Source: Paenibacillus endophyticus
GTDB taxonomy: Bacteria > Bacillota > Bacilli > Paenibacillales > Paenibacillaceae
Assembly: GCF_014192395.1 (NCBI RefSeq)
Contig: NZ_JACHXW010000017.1
Location: forward strand, 43,331-107,330
DNA: 64,000 nt
Direction of reading: 5' to 3'
Each line of letters begins with the position of its first letter. Position 1 is the first letter of the stretch. The notes beneath the pieces were generated by a model. That model worked only from the letters and a program-made list of their open reading frames with translations. It made no database searches and was not told where the DNA came from. The position numbers and the translations under genes are program-made. This document shows positions 1 to 9,414 of this stretch, one piece after another.

Positions 1-153
1 GAGCCGGCAGTGTTTCAGCAAAGCGAAGACAATACGATGGCAATTGGGGAGCTGTTATATACAGGTTATGTTATCCCTTTCGAGCTTCTATCAGTGCTCT
101 TGACGGTTGCATTCATTGGAGCGATCGTACTTGCCAAAAAGGAGGCGGATTGA
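1..153 (+). CDS. nuoJ: NADH-quinone oxidoreductase subunit J, C-terminal fragment
   Basis: Only the last 50 codons are in the window; the reading frame is open from base 1 and stops at 151-153. The fragment has a hydrophilic stretch followed by a membrane helix (IPFELLSVLLTVAFIGAIVL) and a short basic tail, as at the end of NuoJ. NuoJ is an integral membrane subunit of proton-pumping complex I. The identification leans on position: nuoK follows after 4 bases, then nuoL, M and N. The rest of the operon must lie upstream of the window. Confidence 0.8.
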   Translation, partial: EPAVFQQSEDNTMAIGELLYTGYVIPFELLSVLLTVAFIGAIVLAKKEAD

Positions 154-157
154 AAGC

Positions 158-460
158 ATGCTACCCTCCTATTTAACAATGGCGGCAATTTTATTTTGTA
201 TTGGGCTTTATGGGGCTTTAGTGAAGCGAAACGCTGTGGTGGTCCTTCTCTCGCTCGAGCTTATGCTGAACGCGGTGAACTTGAATTTAATTGCCTTCTC
301 GAAGTATGGCGTTGTTCCTTCCTTGACGGGCCAAATATTCTCGTTGTTCACGATCACGGTTGCAGCAGCCGAAGCGGCTATAGGCGTAGCCATATTAATT
401 GCATTGTTCCGCATGCGGGGAACGGTTAATGTCGACGAATTTGACAAAATGAGGAGGTAG
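158..460 (+). CDS. nuoK: NADH-quinone oxidoreductase subunit K
   Basis: A 100-residue membrane protein with three predicted helices, the normal NuoK length. It carries the conserved helix 2 glutamate in LLSLELMLNAVNLNL and a second acidic residue in helix 3 (TVAAAEAAIGVAIL), which belong to the proton path of complex I. The frame is open from an ATG at 107, but that would add a basic 17-residue leader absent from the family and would start inside nuoJ. ATG 158, preceded by GGAGG at 141-145, gives the normal N-terminus. It is co-transcribed with nuoJ and nuoL. Confidence 0.93.
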   Translation: MLPSYLTMAAILFCIGLYGALVKRNAVVVLLSLELMLNAVNLNLIAFSKYGVVPSLTGQIFSLFTITVAAAEAAIGVAILIALFRMRGTVNVDEFDKMRR

Positions 461-468
461 CGCAGCGT

Positions 469-2340
469 ATGGATAAATGGACACAAACGGCATGGCTCAT
501 CCCGCTGTTTCCGCTGACAGCTTTCCTCATTTTGACGGCGCTCGGCCGCAGTTATCGGCGTGCCGGCGTAATAATCGGCTCTTTAGGCTCGCTTGGAGCC
601 TTTGCGTATTCCTTATTCATATTGGTAGATAGACTAGCGAATAGTCCATTGGATTACAATAAATCCTTTGAGTGGCTTGCCATCGGGAGTTACTCTCTTC
701 GGATTGGATTCGAGATCACGAATCTTACTTCATTGATGCTGTCAGTCGTTGCGTTTATCAGCTTCCTCGTTCAGCTGTATTCGGCAGGCTATATGAAGAA
801 TGATGAACGAATTACGGTGTTTTATGGTTATGTTTCTTTATTTACCTTCTCGATGCTGGGTCTTGTGCTGTCTGATAACCTGTTGTCGCTTTATATTTTC
901 TGGGAGCTGGTCGGTGTATGCTCGTTCCTGCTCATCGGCTTTTGGTTTACACTGCCCAAGGCACGCGCAGCGGCCAAAAAGGCTTTCATCGTAACGCGGA
1001 TCGGTGATGTCGGCCTGCTGCTCGCTATTCTGCTGCTGTTCTGGTATATGCCGGAGCATGCACTCGATTTCACAACGATTCAGAGTGTTTTCGACGGGCA
1101 GTCGGGCGCCATTACGAACGGGATTACGACGCTTATCGCTTTGCTTATATTTGTAGGCGCCATCGGCAAATCAGGTCAATTTCCGCTCCATGTCTGGCTC
1201 CCTGACGCGATGGAAGGACCGACGCCGATCAGTGCGCTGATCCATGCGGCAACAATGGTCGCCGCAGGCGTATTTCTTATTGCCCGGACGTTTGATATTT
1301 TCCAGGATTCAGCTGCGGCGATGGAAACAATCGCTTATGTAGGCGGATTCACCGCTATATTTGCCGCGACGGTTGCCTTGGCTCAAAATGATCTGAAGCG
1401 CATCCTTGCCTATTCGACCGTGAGTCAGCTTGGCTATATGATGATGGCGCTTGGTCTCGGCTCTCTAACTGGCGGCATCTTTCATTTAATCACTCACGCC
1501 TTCTTCAAAGCCTTGTTGTTTCTGGGAGCGGGAAGCGTTATTCATGCCGTACATACTCAGAACATCAACGAAATGGGCGGATTAAGCTCGAAAATGCGTG
1601 TGACGACATGGACCTTTGCGATTGGCGCTTTAGCGCTGTCCGGCATCCCGCCGTTTTCCGGCTTCTGGTCAAAGGATGTAATTCTTGCGGTTGCTTGGGA
1701 TACCAATCCGCTGCTATTCGTTATCGGGTTGGCGACTGCTTTCATCACAGCCCTTTATATGTCCCGTCTATTCATTCTTGTATTTAGAGGGAGGCCAAGC
1801 GCGGCTTCAGCCGGCGCTAATGAATCACCGGCTGTGATGACGCTTCCTTTGATCGTGCTTGCCGTTTTTGCAGCTGCTTCCGGGTTTATTGAGACGCCGT
1901 GGAACGGCTGGTTCGGCAAGTGGCTTACGGACGGACCGGAAGAAGTGCATGCCAGCGGCGTTGCTATCGTTGGCTCTGTAGCTGTAGGCCTGCTCGGCCT
2001 GTACATTGGCTGGCTAGTTTATGGAAAAAAAAGGCTCAGCCTAGCAGCGCGGCAAGAAAAAAAACCGTGGTTTGTTAATATGCTGGAAAGAGGCTGGTAT
2101 ATCGATGAGCTGTATATTGCCCTATTTGTAAAACCTTTAAAGCTGCTTAGCTCTATGCTGCTGGCATTCGATACTCACGTTGTAGGCGGAGTCGTCCGCT
2201 TTGCGGGAGCTGCCGTCAGCACAGCTGGCCGTACGGCAGCGAGGCTGCAGAACGGCCAAGCGCAAACCTATGGTTTAGCAGCCATTATCGGATTTGTTAT
2301 TATTGTGGTTGCCATCGTTGGAAGGAGGTTCCTGCCATGA
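469..2340 (+). CDS. nuoL: NADH-quinone oxidoreductase subunit L
   Basis: A 623-residue polytopic membrane protein, the usual NuoL size. It belongs to the antiporter-like subunit family and shows family signatures such as YIFWELVGVCSFLLIGFW (with the helix 5 glutamate), the lysine-bearing helix around GKSGQFPLHVWLPDAMEGPTP, and SALIHAATMVAAGVFLI. The C-terminal part includes the lateral-helix region with a basic stretch (GKKRLSLAARQEKKPW) before the last helices. It starts 8 bases after nuoK with AGGAGG upstream. Its stop overlaps the nuoM start (ATGA at 2337-2340), so translation is probably coupled. Confidence 0.96.
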   Translation: MDKWTQTAWLIPLFPLTAFLILTALGRSYRRAGVIIGSLGSLGAFAYSLFILVDRLANSPLDYNKSFEWLAIGSYSLRIGFEITNLTSLMLSVVAFISFLVQLYSAGYMKNDERITVFYGYVSLFTFSMLGLVLSDNLLSLYIFWELVGVCSFLLIGFWFTLPKARAAAKKAFIVTRIGDVGLLLAILLLFWYMPEHALDFTTIQSVFDGQSGAITNGITTLIALLIFVGAIGKSGQFPLHVWLPDAMEGPTPISALIHAATMVAAGVFLIARTFDIFQDSAAAMETIAYVGGFTAIFAATVALAQNDLKRILAYSTVSQLGYMMMALGLGSLTGGIFHLITHAFFKALLFLGAGSVIHAVHTQNINEMGGLSSKMRVTTWTFAIGALALSGIPPFSGFWSKDVILAVAWDTNPLLFVIGLATAFITALYMSRLFILVFRGRPSAASAGANESPAVMTLPLIVLAVFAAASGFIETPWNGWFGKWLTDGPEEVHASGVAIVGSVAVGLLGLYIGWLVYGKKRLSLAARQEKKPWFVNMLERGWYIDELYIALFVKPLKLLSSMLLAFDTHVVGGVVRFAGAAVSTAGRTAARLQNGQAQTYGLAAIIGFVIIVVAIVGRRFLP

Positions 2341-3971
2341 GCATCCTGAACGATATTCCAATCTTGTCGTTTATTTTATTCTCGCCGCTATTAGGCGTAA
2401 TTGTGCTGCTGGCGCTTCCGCAGCATCGAAGCAACTGGTTGAAGAAGACGGTCGTTATCGCTACGCTGATCCCTCTTATTCTATCGTTCTGGCTTTACGC
2501 GGAGTATGACAAGCAGCAGGGCGGAGCGGCATTCGATGAGCGGCAGAGCTGGGCGGAGATTCCGCTGAACAAGGAGACCCAGGCGGCAGGGCTTTCTGAA
2601 TTCAAGTTTGCGTTCCAATACGAGCTGGGCGTGGATGGGTTGTCCATTCCGCTGCTGCTGCTGACAACACTTGTCTCGGCCATGGCGTCACTTGCGGCGA
2701 TTCAAGTTAAAAAAAGATGGAAGTCATTTTTTATATGGTTTCTATTGCTGGAGATGGGCATACTCGGCGTGTTCCTGGCCCGCGACCTCTTTTTGTTTTT
2801 TATTTTATTCGAGGTTACGCTTATTGCGATGTATTTCCTAATCGGAATTTGGGGCTACTTTAATCGCGAACGGGCGGCCAACCAATTTTTGATTTACAAT
2901 GGAATCGGCTCGGCTATTATGCTGACGGCATTTGTTATTCTCGTGAATACCGCCGGCTTCCGTATCGACCAGATCGGAGACCAGGTTAGCTTTATATACA
3001 GCGGAAGCTATATGGACATATTCAGCAACTTGTCGAATCCAGAGGCATGGGTGAACCTTGCTCCCGAGCAGATCGGCACAATCAATCCTTTTCTGATGTC
3101 AGATACGATGCAATGGACGCTGTTCATTATGCTGCTCGTAGCGTTTGGCATCAAGCTGCCGATTTTTCCTTTCCATACGTGGATGCTTAAGGTGCATACA
3201 GAAGCACCAACCTCTATCGTTATGATCCATTCCGGCTTGCTGCTTAAGATGGGGGCATACGGCCTGCTGCGATTTGGCCTGCTGCTTTTCCCTGAGCAGG
3301 CGCGCGCATTTGCGATTCCGCTTGCGGTGTTCGGAGTCATTAACCTGTTGTACGGGGCATTGCTTGCCTTGCGGCAGCAGGAGTTAAAGCTTGTCCTCGC
3401 TTATTCCTCGATCAGCCATATGGGAATTGTCCTGATAGGCTTGGCTGCGATGAACGAGCTTGGCTTGCAGGGAGCAGTCTTTCAGCTCGTCTCGCACGGC
3501 CTTGTGTCCGCGCTGCTGTTCTTGATCGTAGGCAGCATCTACGAGCGAACTGGAACGACCGAGCTGGGCGAGCTGGGCGGCTTGGCCCGCTCAATGCCGT
3601 TCATTAGCGGGGTTTTGCTTACGGCAGGACTCGCGTCTCTCGGCTTGCCGGGCTTGTCCGGCTTTGTAGGCGAGTTTCTCTCCTTGCTGGGTCTGTTCGA
3701 GACTCAGCGCTGGCTGACTGCGGCAGCGGTGCTCGGTATTATTTTGACCGCAGTTTATATGCTTCGAGCGGTTTTGAAAATCACATTTGGACCGCAGCGG
3801 GACGACTATGCCGCACTTAAGGACGCGAGGCTCATCGAAGCGGTTCCGATGATTGTACTGCTGGCGTTCATTCTGCTGCTCGGCTGCTTCCCATCGGTGC
3901 TGACAGATACGGTGCAGCTTGGCATGGATGGCCTGCTCGATCAATTACTTGCAACTAGGGCGGGGGGTTAG
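2337..3971 (+). CDS. nuoM: NADH-quinone oxidoreductase subunit M
   Basis: A 544-residue antiporter-like subunit of complex I. Recognisable parts are FFILFEVTLIAMYFLIGIWG (helix 5 glutamate), KLPIFPFHTWMLKVHTEAPT (proton-channel lysine and the HTW loop), MIHSGLLLKMGAYGLLRF, and SISHMGIVLIGLA. Its ATG overlaps the nuoL stop by 4 bases, with GGAGG just before it inside the end of nuoL. nuoN follows 3 bases after the stop. It acts in the membrane arm, coupling quinone reduction to proton export. Confidence 0.96.
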   Translation: MSILNDIPILSFILFSPLLGVIVLLALPQHRSNWLKKTVVIATLIPLILSFWLYAEYDKQQGGAAFDERQSWAEIPLNKETQAAGLSEFKFAFQYELGVDGLSIPLLLLTTLVSAMASLAAIQVKKRWKSFFIWFLLLEMGILGVFLARDLFLFFILFEVTLIAMYFLIGIWGYFNRERAANQFLIYNGIGSAIMLTAFVILVNTAGFRIDQIGDQVSFIYSGSYMDIFSNLSNPEAWVNLAPEQIGTINPFLMSDTMQWTLFIMLLVAFGIKLPIFPFHTWMLKVHTEAPTSIVMIHSGLLLKMGAYGLLRFGLLLFPEQARAFAIPLAVFGVINLLYGALLALRQQELKLVLAYSSISHMGIVLIGLAAMNELGLQGAVFQLVSHGLVSALLFLIVGSIYERTGTTELGELGGLARSMPFISGVLLTAGLASLGLPGLSGFVGEFLSLLGLFETQRWLTAAAVLGIILTAVYMLRAVLKITFGPQRDDYAALKDARLIEAVPMIVLLAFILLLGCFPSVLTDTVQLGMDGLLDQLLATRAGG

Positions 3972-3974
3972 ATC

Positions 3975-5525
3975 ATGTACGAAGGCGTTTCATTCGTGCC
4001 GCTGACATGGACGGATATGCTCTATCTTGCCCCGGAGTTTTTGCTGGCGGCGGTGTTCATTGTTCTTGTTCTCCTGGATTTGCTGCTGCCAAAACGGATA
4101 ACGCGGCAGACAATAGGTTGGTTGACGCTTGCCGGGATTGCTGCTTCGCTGCTGCTTGTGCTGCTGCGAATGCTGGACATGAACGAGGGCGGCGTTTCGA
4201 GCGAGGCGATCAGGCTGCTTGCGAACAGCTATCGGATCGATGATTTCGCCAGCTTGCTGAAGATTGTGTTTTTAACCGGAACGGGGCTCATCGTACTGCT
4301 TGCGCTTGGTTCTATCCGGGATGATGAAGCCATTACGGATCGTGCAGAATATTACTATATGCTGCTGCCTGCGCTCATTGGGGCTATGATGATGACTTCG
4401 TCAGGAAATTTGGTGACGCTGTATATCGGATTGGAGCTTCTTAGCTTGACGAGCTACGTGCTGGTGGGCATGAGGAGGAAATCCGGCTTATCGGCAGAAG
4501 CTGCCTTCAAGTACGTAGTAACAGGAGGGATATCCTCCGCTATGATATTGTTCGGCATGTCGTATTTATACGGAATAACAGGCTCTGTCGATCTCGGAAG
4601 CATTGCAGCGGCATTGCCGGACGCCCTTGTTGACTTCAAGGCACTAGCCTATGTCGGTTTTTTCTTCATGATCGCTGGCTTCGGCATTAAAATTGCGGCT
4701 GCTCCGTTTCATGCCTGGGCGCCTGATGTATATCAAGGTGCGCCGACTCCGATATCTGCCTTTCTAGCTGTTATTGCCAAAGGCGCAGCGCTCGCGGCTG
4801 TGTTTAGAATCTTTTACAGTACGCTATTAATGCTGCAAGACGAGAATGCCATTGTGTCCAAGGACATCTGGCTTGCGCTTCTAGTGCTGGCTGCTGCAGC
4901 TATGCTAGTCGGCGCGACGGCTGCGCTTAGACAGAAAAATACAAAACGTCTGCTTGCACTCTCGGGTGTAGCCAATGCGGGATATATGCTCGTTCCTATC
5001 GGTATTTCACTGTCGGTCGTCCATAGCAGTAATTTTTCCGAATTTATCTATTATTTAATCGCTTACTTATTTATGACGATAGGAGCATTTGCTGTCGTCA
5101 GTACAGTAAGTCGTTCTTCCGGAAACGAGGAGCTTAAAAGCTTCGCGGGGATGTATTACCGTGCTCCTTGGACTGCGGCGGCTATGGTTGTGTTTGTTTT
5201 GTCGCTCTCGGGCTTACCCGTTTCGGGCGGGTTTTTCGGCAAGCTGTTTATTCTACTGGGAGCTGCGAATGCAAAGGCATATTGGCTGGTCGGGGTTATC
5301 GTCCTTAGCAGCGTAATCTCTTATTATTTTTACTTCGGCTTTGTGCGGCAGATGTTCATGCGGAGCGGCAGCGAGCAAGGGGAGATCCGGGTCAAGGCCG
5401 AAACGGGGATCGTCATTTGGGCATGCGCGGCGGCGACGCTGGCGCTCGGCTTGTTTCCTGGTCCCGTTATGGAATGGATCAACGCGATCTTCTCGCTGCA
5501 AAGTGATCTGATGATCAACAATTAG
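3975..5525 (+). CDS. nuoN: NADH-quinone oxidoreductase subunit N
   Basis: A 516-residue membrane protein of the antiporter-like complex I family. It has YIGLELLSLTSYVLVGMRR (helix 5 glutamate), the proton-channel segment FGIKIAAAPFHAWAPDVYQG, and APTPISAFLAVIAKGAALAA. GC-rich codons and 14 or so hydrophobic segments match nuoL and nuoM. It starts 3 bases after nuoM with GGGGGG just upstream. It is the last nuo gene; a short hairpin follows at 5533-5550. Confident. Confidence 0.95.
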   Translation: MYEGVSFVPLTWTDMLYLAPEFLLAAVFIVLVLLDLLLPKRITRQTIGWLTLAGIAASLLLVLLRMLDMNEGGVSSEAIRLLANSYRIDDFASLLKIVFLTGTGLIVLLALGSIRDDEAITDRAEYYYMLLPALIGAMMMTSSGNLVTLYIGLELLSLTSYVLVGMRRKSGLSAEAAFKYVVTGGISSAMILFGMSYLYGITGSVDLGSIAAALPDALVDFKALAYVGFFFMIAGFGIKIAAAPFHAWAPDVYQGAPTPISAFLAVIAKGAALAAVFRIFYSTLLMLQDENAIVSKDIWLALLVLAAAAMLVGATAALRQKNTKRLLALSGVANAGYMLVPIGISLSVVHSSNFSEFIYYLIAYLFMTIGAFAVVSTVSRSSGNEELKSFAGMYYRAPWTAAAMVVFVLSLSGLPVSGGFFGKLFILLGAANAKAYWLVGVIVLSSVISYYFYFGFVRQMFMRSGSEQGEIRVKAETGIVIWACAAATLALGLFPGPVMEWINAIFSLQSDLMINN

Positions 5526-5532
5526 CGATAGG

Positions 5533-5550
5533 GCAAGCTAAGCAGCTTGC
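5533..5550 (+). terminator. Hairpin just after nuoN, weak terminator candidate
   Basis: A perfect 7-bp stem (GCAAGCT / AGCTTGC) with a 4-base loop begins 8 bases after the nuoN stop. There is no T-tract behind it, so it is a poor Rho-independent terminator; it could instead protect the 3' end of the nuo transcript. Confidence 0.35.
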
Positions 5551-6084
5551 TGCTGCATCGCTGTTATGTTTAGGGGGTTGCTCAAGCGGTCATGCATTCG
5601 GTGCCGCGGGCAATCCCTTTTTGGAAGAAATCGATGGGGCTAGGTCAGCTTCTGGCAGTTGTACCACGGGATGAGCAAAGTGTGCATGGTAAACAGGAAG
5701 TATATTTGATAGCCCATCGCATAAACTGTACAGTTTGTTTGGCTAACCGGCTGTAAGGATAGATCATTTGTAGGCTTAGCCAATAGAAATTGTGATTGTT
5801 TCATTCATAATTGATATGGGTAATGAGCAGCAGGGGAGGAATGGTTCATTTCAGTAGTCTTTGAGACGTGAGGAACATTCATAACTGATCATTATTCTAG
5901 TACATATTTACCGGGAAATAATAGAAAGAGCCAGATATCGCCCTATAGGATATGTGGCAGCAATGGGATTGTAGGTCTTTCGTCCTTTTGTCCATGGGCA
6001 ACAAGGGATTCGTTAGCCTGAAAGAGAATTGTAAAGAGTGGCAGTTTTTAATTGAAAGTAGGCACTACCTATAACGGATCCGAT
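5551..6084. other. 534-bp gap with a palindrome and promoter-like elements
   Basis: I see no convincing gene here; open frames are very short. The notable item is a perfect 14-bp palindrome AAACTGTACAGTTT at 5723-5736. It overlaps a promoter-like pair, TTGATA at 5706-5711 and TACAGT at 5729-5734, 17 bases apart. If real, it would give the following subtilase gene a leader of about 340 bases. Confidence 0.4.
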
Positions 6085-9000
6085 ATGCAAAGGCAGAATG
6101 TGATGATTAAACGAATAGAACATAATGATGCTTCAAGCTTGAAGGAAGCAGAAGAAGCGGGACCGAGGACAGCTGGGACTGTGGAGCTGAAGGAAGTAGA
6201 AGAAGCGGGACTGAGCGCAGCTGGGTCTGCGGGACTGCAGGCACGGGCACTAGCGGCCCCTGCCGAAGCCAAACGCCTGCGCAAGCTTGCAGGCGCCCTA
6301 AAGGGCACGCTCGCCGCGCGCAGCCTGCTCCGCCAGGCGCTGCTCGCGCTGCTGCTCGGGAGCGTCACCCTCGGGGGCATAGCCCCCGCAGGGCTCGCTC
6401 CCGGAGCGGCGCCTGCGGCGCTCGCCGCCGCTGCTAGCACGGCTGGCAAGGACACCGAGCAGCCGCAAAGCTGGCTGCTCAAATGGCGCAGCCCCGCGCT
6501 CGAACATGAGCTGCGCGGGACACAGGTGCTCCGCCGCCAGAATGAGGCGGCGGTCATGCTGATACGTCCGGCCGACAAGGACGCGGACGTACAGGAATGG
6601 CTCCGCCGGCTGCAGAGCCTGCCGGGCGTGGAATATGTGCACCCGAATGGCTTGGTGCACATGCTCTCCTTGCCGGCTGATGAGGCTGACGCCGGCTCTC
6701 CCTCCCCTGAAGCGGAGCAGCCAGCGGATGCGGCAGCCGATTCAGCGGCGAGGGTCGCAGCGGCAGCTGCATCAACTGCTGCATCAACTGCTGCATCGTT
6801 GACTGCGAATGACCCTGAGCTGCCTAAACAGCTGTATTTGGGCCAGATCGGAGCGAAGAAGGCATGGGAAACGGTGCGTGAGCAGCGTGAGCTGACGATA
6901 GCGATCGTGGATACCGGCGTAGATCTTAACCATCCTGATCTAGTCGATAATCTCGTTCCGGGCGCAAATCTAGTTGAGCCGGGAAAGCCGCCGGAGGACG
7001 ATAATGGGCATGGCACAAGCGTCGCCGGCGTTATTGCAGCTCAAGGAAATAACGGAATCGGTGTATCGGGCATCTTATGGAGAGCCAAAATTATGCCGAT
7101 TAAAGCATTAGATCACCGTGGAGACGGTACGGAGCAGGAGCTGGGCGAGGCGATATTGTATGCGGTTCGCGCCGGCGCTAAAATTGTCGTGCTATCGGTA
7201 GGATTGCATCGCTATTCGCCATACATGCTCGATATTGTGCAGTATGCGGAGAGCAAAAGTGTGCTGCTTGTGGCAGCGGCGGGCAATGACGGCGTTGCGA
7301 TGGGCGAGAAAGCCGCGGTGAAGTACCCGGCTGCTTATCCCACCGTGCTCGCGGTAGGCGGCGTAAAGACGAACAATGCTGTTGATGCCAGATCCAATCG
7401 CGGTACTGAGCTCGATCTGGTTGCTCCTTGGCATGTATATACCACGGCAGTAGGCGGCTCGTATAAGAAAGAGGAAGGAACGTCGATGGCGGCTCCGCAA
7501 GCAGCCGCTGCTGCAGCGCTTATATGGGCGCGCTACAAGACGTTAAAGCCTTATCAGGTTCGCGAGCTGCTGCGGCAAACGGCCAAGGATATCGGCACGG
7601 CCGGAGCAGACAGCTCCTCAGGCTATGGTATATTGCAGATTGATCAAGCTGTCAGCGCCGCGCTGGAGACCGATCGGTTCGAGCCGAACGAAAGCCAAAA
7701 GACGGCTGCGAGATTTCCGCTTGGCACGCAGATTTCTGGTTTGCTGAGCGGAACGGCGGATCATGATTGGTACCGGATCGATACGCCTTTTGACGGGAAG
7801 CTTACGCTTCAGTACGAGGGTTTGGTAGCCAGCGGCAAAATCGTGCCGCCGGTTCGGATCAGTCAATATACGAACGGCGCGCGGCAGAGCACGAATGACA
7901 CGAAGCTGGCTAATCGTTCCATTGAGATTGATGTGAAAAAAGGCCAGCATCTTATTCATCTGGAGCTTATTAACCAAAACAGCAGCGAAAAGCTGCCTTA
8001 CCTGCTCACGTCGACCTTTACCATGAAGCAGGACTACTATGAGCAAAACGATAAATCGTACGAAGCTTCGACGCTGCAGCCTCGATCCCAGACGATTACG
8101 GGCAACTTTCATCAGCTGGCGGATCGGGATTGGTATGCCGTAACCTTCTCGCAGAGCGGCAAGCTGAGCCTCTCGCTCAGCACGAATACGGCAAGAATAG
8201 ATCCGGGTCTTGCCCTGCAGAAGGCCGGTCAGCAGCTCATGGTGTACGATGATGAATCTGAAGGCGAGACGGAGAAGTCTCCAGTCATAACGGTGACTCC
8301 TGGCAAATATTATATTCGTGTTCATAATGCGATCTCTTCTGAAGCGAGCCCGACACTCGGCACTTACACGCTTCGAATGGATTATACGCCCAAATACGAC
8401 GATCCGAATGAACCAAATGATAAGTCCTATGAAGCGTTTATGATTAATCCAGGCACGGAATATTTGGGTGTTATAAGCAGCAGCTCTGATGTGGATTGGT
8501 TTCAGTTCCGCGTTGCGGCATCCAGTATGATTGGTTTAGCCGTATCAGGGGTTCCTATGGATATTCATTTGAAGCTGCAGCTGTTTGACAAACGTATGAA
8601 ACAAATAGCGACGGCAAGCACAGGCAAACTTGGCAAGCTTCAGACGAAAGAGCAGCTGCTGCAGCCCGGCGTTTACTACGCAAAGCTTCAAGCGGATGCC
8701 CCTTTCGACAAGCAGTATTACCAGCTGAAGCTTCAGGCTCAAGAGCTGATAGCTGGCTTTAAGGATATCAGAGGGCATTGGGCGCAAAATGAAATCGTGG
8801 CGTTGAACAAACAAGGCATCATTAACGGAACGGGCAACAATCGTTTTGAGCCAAAACGGGCGATAACGCGGGCCGAAGCTGTCGCCATGGTCGTGAAAGC
8901 TTACAAGCCCATCCCTAAAGGTTCGGTGAATACAAATCGGTTTACAGATGTACCGGCTAATCATTGGGCATATGCCGCCATTACGAGCGCTGTCGGCCAA

Positions 9001-9279
9001 GGCTGGGTAAAAGGCTTCCCAGGCGGCTCGTTCAAGCCGGACCAGCCCATTACCCGGGCAGAGATGGCGCTAATTATCGGCTATGCCGAAGGCGTGAAGC
9101 CTCGGCTGCCGATAGCGGATCCGTTTATTGACGTATCTAGAACGCATTGGTCGGCTCCTATGCTGTTTGCGATGAAGGTGAACGGCCAGCTCGAAGGTGT
9201 GAATTCAGGCGGCTTCAAGCCAAAGCAGCAAGCAAGCCGTGCGGACTTCACTGTCCTCCTGCATCGTGTGATGACCTAA
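6085..9279 (+). CDS. Cell-surface subtilisin-like protease (S8) with PPC and SLH domains
   Basis: Predicted 1064-residue secreted serine protease. Numbering from this start: a basic and Ala/Glu-rich N-terminal stretch (about 1-80), a hydrophobic export helix (about 88-115), and a prodomain (about 130-200, ending near GVEYVHPNG). The S8 domain follows, with Asp276 (IAIVDTGVDLNHPDL), His309 (NGHGTSVAG), oxyanion Asn401 (AAAGND) and Ser467 (GTSMAAPQ). Next come three PPC-type beta domains (about 535-890) and three SLH motifs (FKDIRGHWA, FTDVPANHWA, FIDVSRTHWS). SLH motifs should tether it to the pyruvylated wall polymer made by genes at 26641-31912. The start is uncertain: TTG 6052 and ATG 6103 (with AAAGG upstream) are alternatives, and no ribosome site is strong. 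Confidence 0.88.
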   Translation: MQRQNVMIKRIEHNDASSLKEAEEAGPRTAGTVELKEVEEAGLSAAGSAGLQARALAAPAEAKRLRKLAGALKGTLAARSLLRQALLALLLGSVTLGGIAPAGLAPGAAPAALAAAASTAGKDTEQPQSWLLKWRSPALEHELRGTQVLRRQNEAAVMLIRPADKDADVQEWLRRLQSLPGVEYVHPNGLVHMLSLPADEADAGSPSPEAEQPADAAADSAARVAAAAASTAASTAASLTANDPELPKQLYLGQIGAKKAWETVREQRELTIAIVDTGVDLNHPDLVDNLVPGANLVEPGKPPEDDNGHGTSVAGVIAAQGNNGIGVSGILWRAKIMPIKALDHRGDGTEQELGEAILYAVRAGAKIVVLSVGLHRYSPYMLDIVQYAESKSVLLVAAAGNDGVAMGEKAAVKYPAAYPTVLAVGGVKTNNAVDARSNRGTELDLVAPWHVYTTAVGGSYKKEEGTSMAAPQAAAAAALIWARYKTLKPYQVRELLRQTAKDIGTAGADSSSGYGILQIDQAVSAALETDRFEPNESQKTAARFPLGTQISGLLSGTADHDWYRIDTPFDGKLTLQYEGLVASGKIVPPVRISQYTNGARQSTNDTKLANRSIEIDVKKGQHLIHLELINQNSSEKLPYLLTSTFTMKQDYYEQNDKSYEASTLQPRSQTITGNFHQLADRDWYAVTFSQSGKLSLSLSTNTARIDPGLALQKAGQQLMVYDDESEGETEKSPVITVTPGKYYIRVHNAISSEASPTLGTYTLRMDYTPKYDDPNEPNDKSYEAFMINPGTEYLGVISSSSDVDWFQFRVAASSMIGLAVSGVPMDIHLKLQLFDKRMKQIATASTGKLGKLQTKEQLLQPGVYYAKLQADAPFDKQYYQLKLQAQELIAGFKDIRGHWAQNEIVALNKQGIINGTGNNRFEPKRAITRAEAVAMVVKAYKPIPKGSVNTNRFTDVPANHWAYAAITSAVGQGWVKGFPGGSFKPDQPITRAEMALIIGYAEGVKPRLPIADPFIDVSRTHWSAPMLFAMKVNGQLEGVNSGGFKPKQQASRADFTVLLHRVMT
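6139..6234 (+). repeat. 48-bp tandem duplication inside the protease N-terminus
   Basis: Two diverged copies, 6139-6186 and 6187-6234, each encode 16 residues beginning LKEAEEAG and LKEVEEAG. They lie before the export helix, in a segment that signal peptides do not normally have. Confidence 0.7.
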
Positions 9280-9414
9280 AATTTTCATAAAACAATTGGG
9301 CTTCTCTATTCGTTTGAAAGATAGGCGGCAAACATCGGAAAAATCATTTCTTTTTATTTTCAGTTGTAAGCGGAGGTTGCCTTAACCTTTAAGAAGGGAA
9401 GCCGGGGAGGCAGT

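Noticed and set aside
107..157. N-terminal extension of nuoK from ATG 107
   Set aside because: It overlaps nuoJ and adds a basic leader not found in NuoK; ATG 158 gives the family start.
6069..7016. 315-codon open frame on the minus strand
   Set aside because: It is a GC-driven shadow opposite the protease gene; composition is Ser/Ala/Arg noise and no ribosome site is present.
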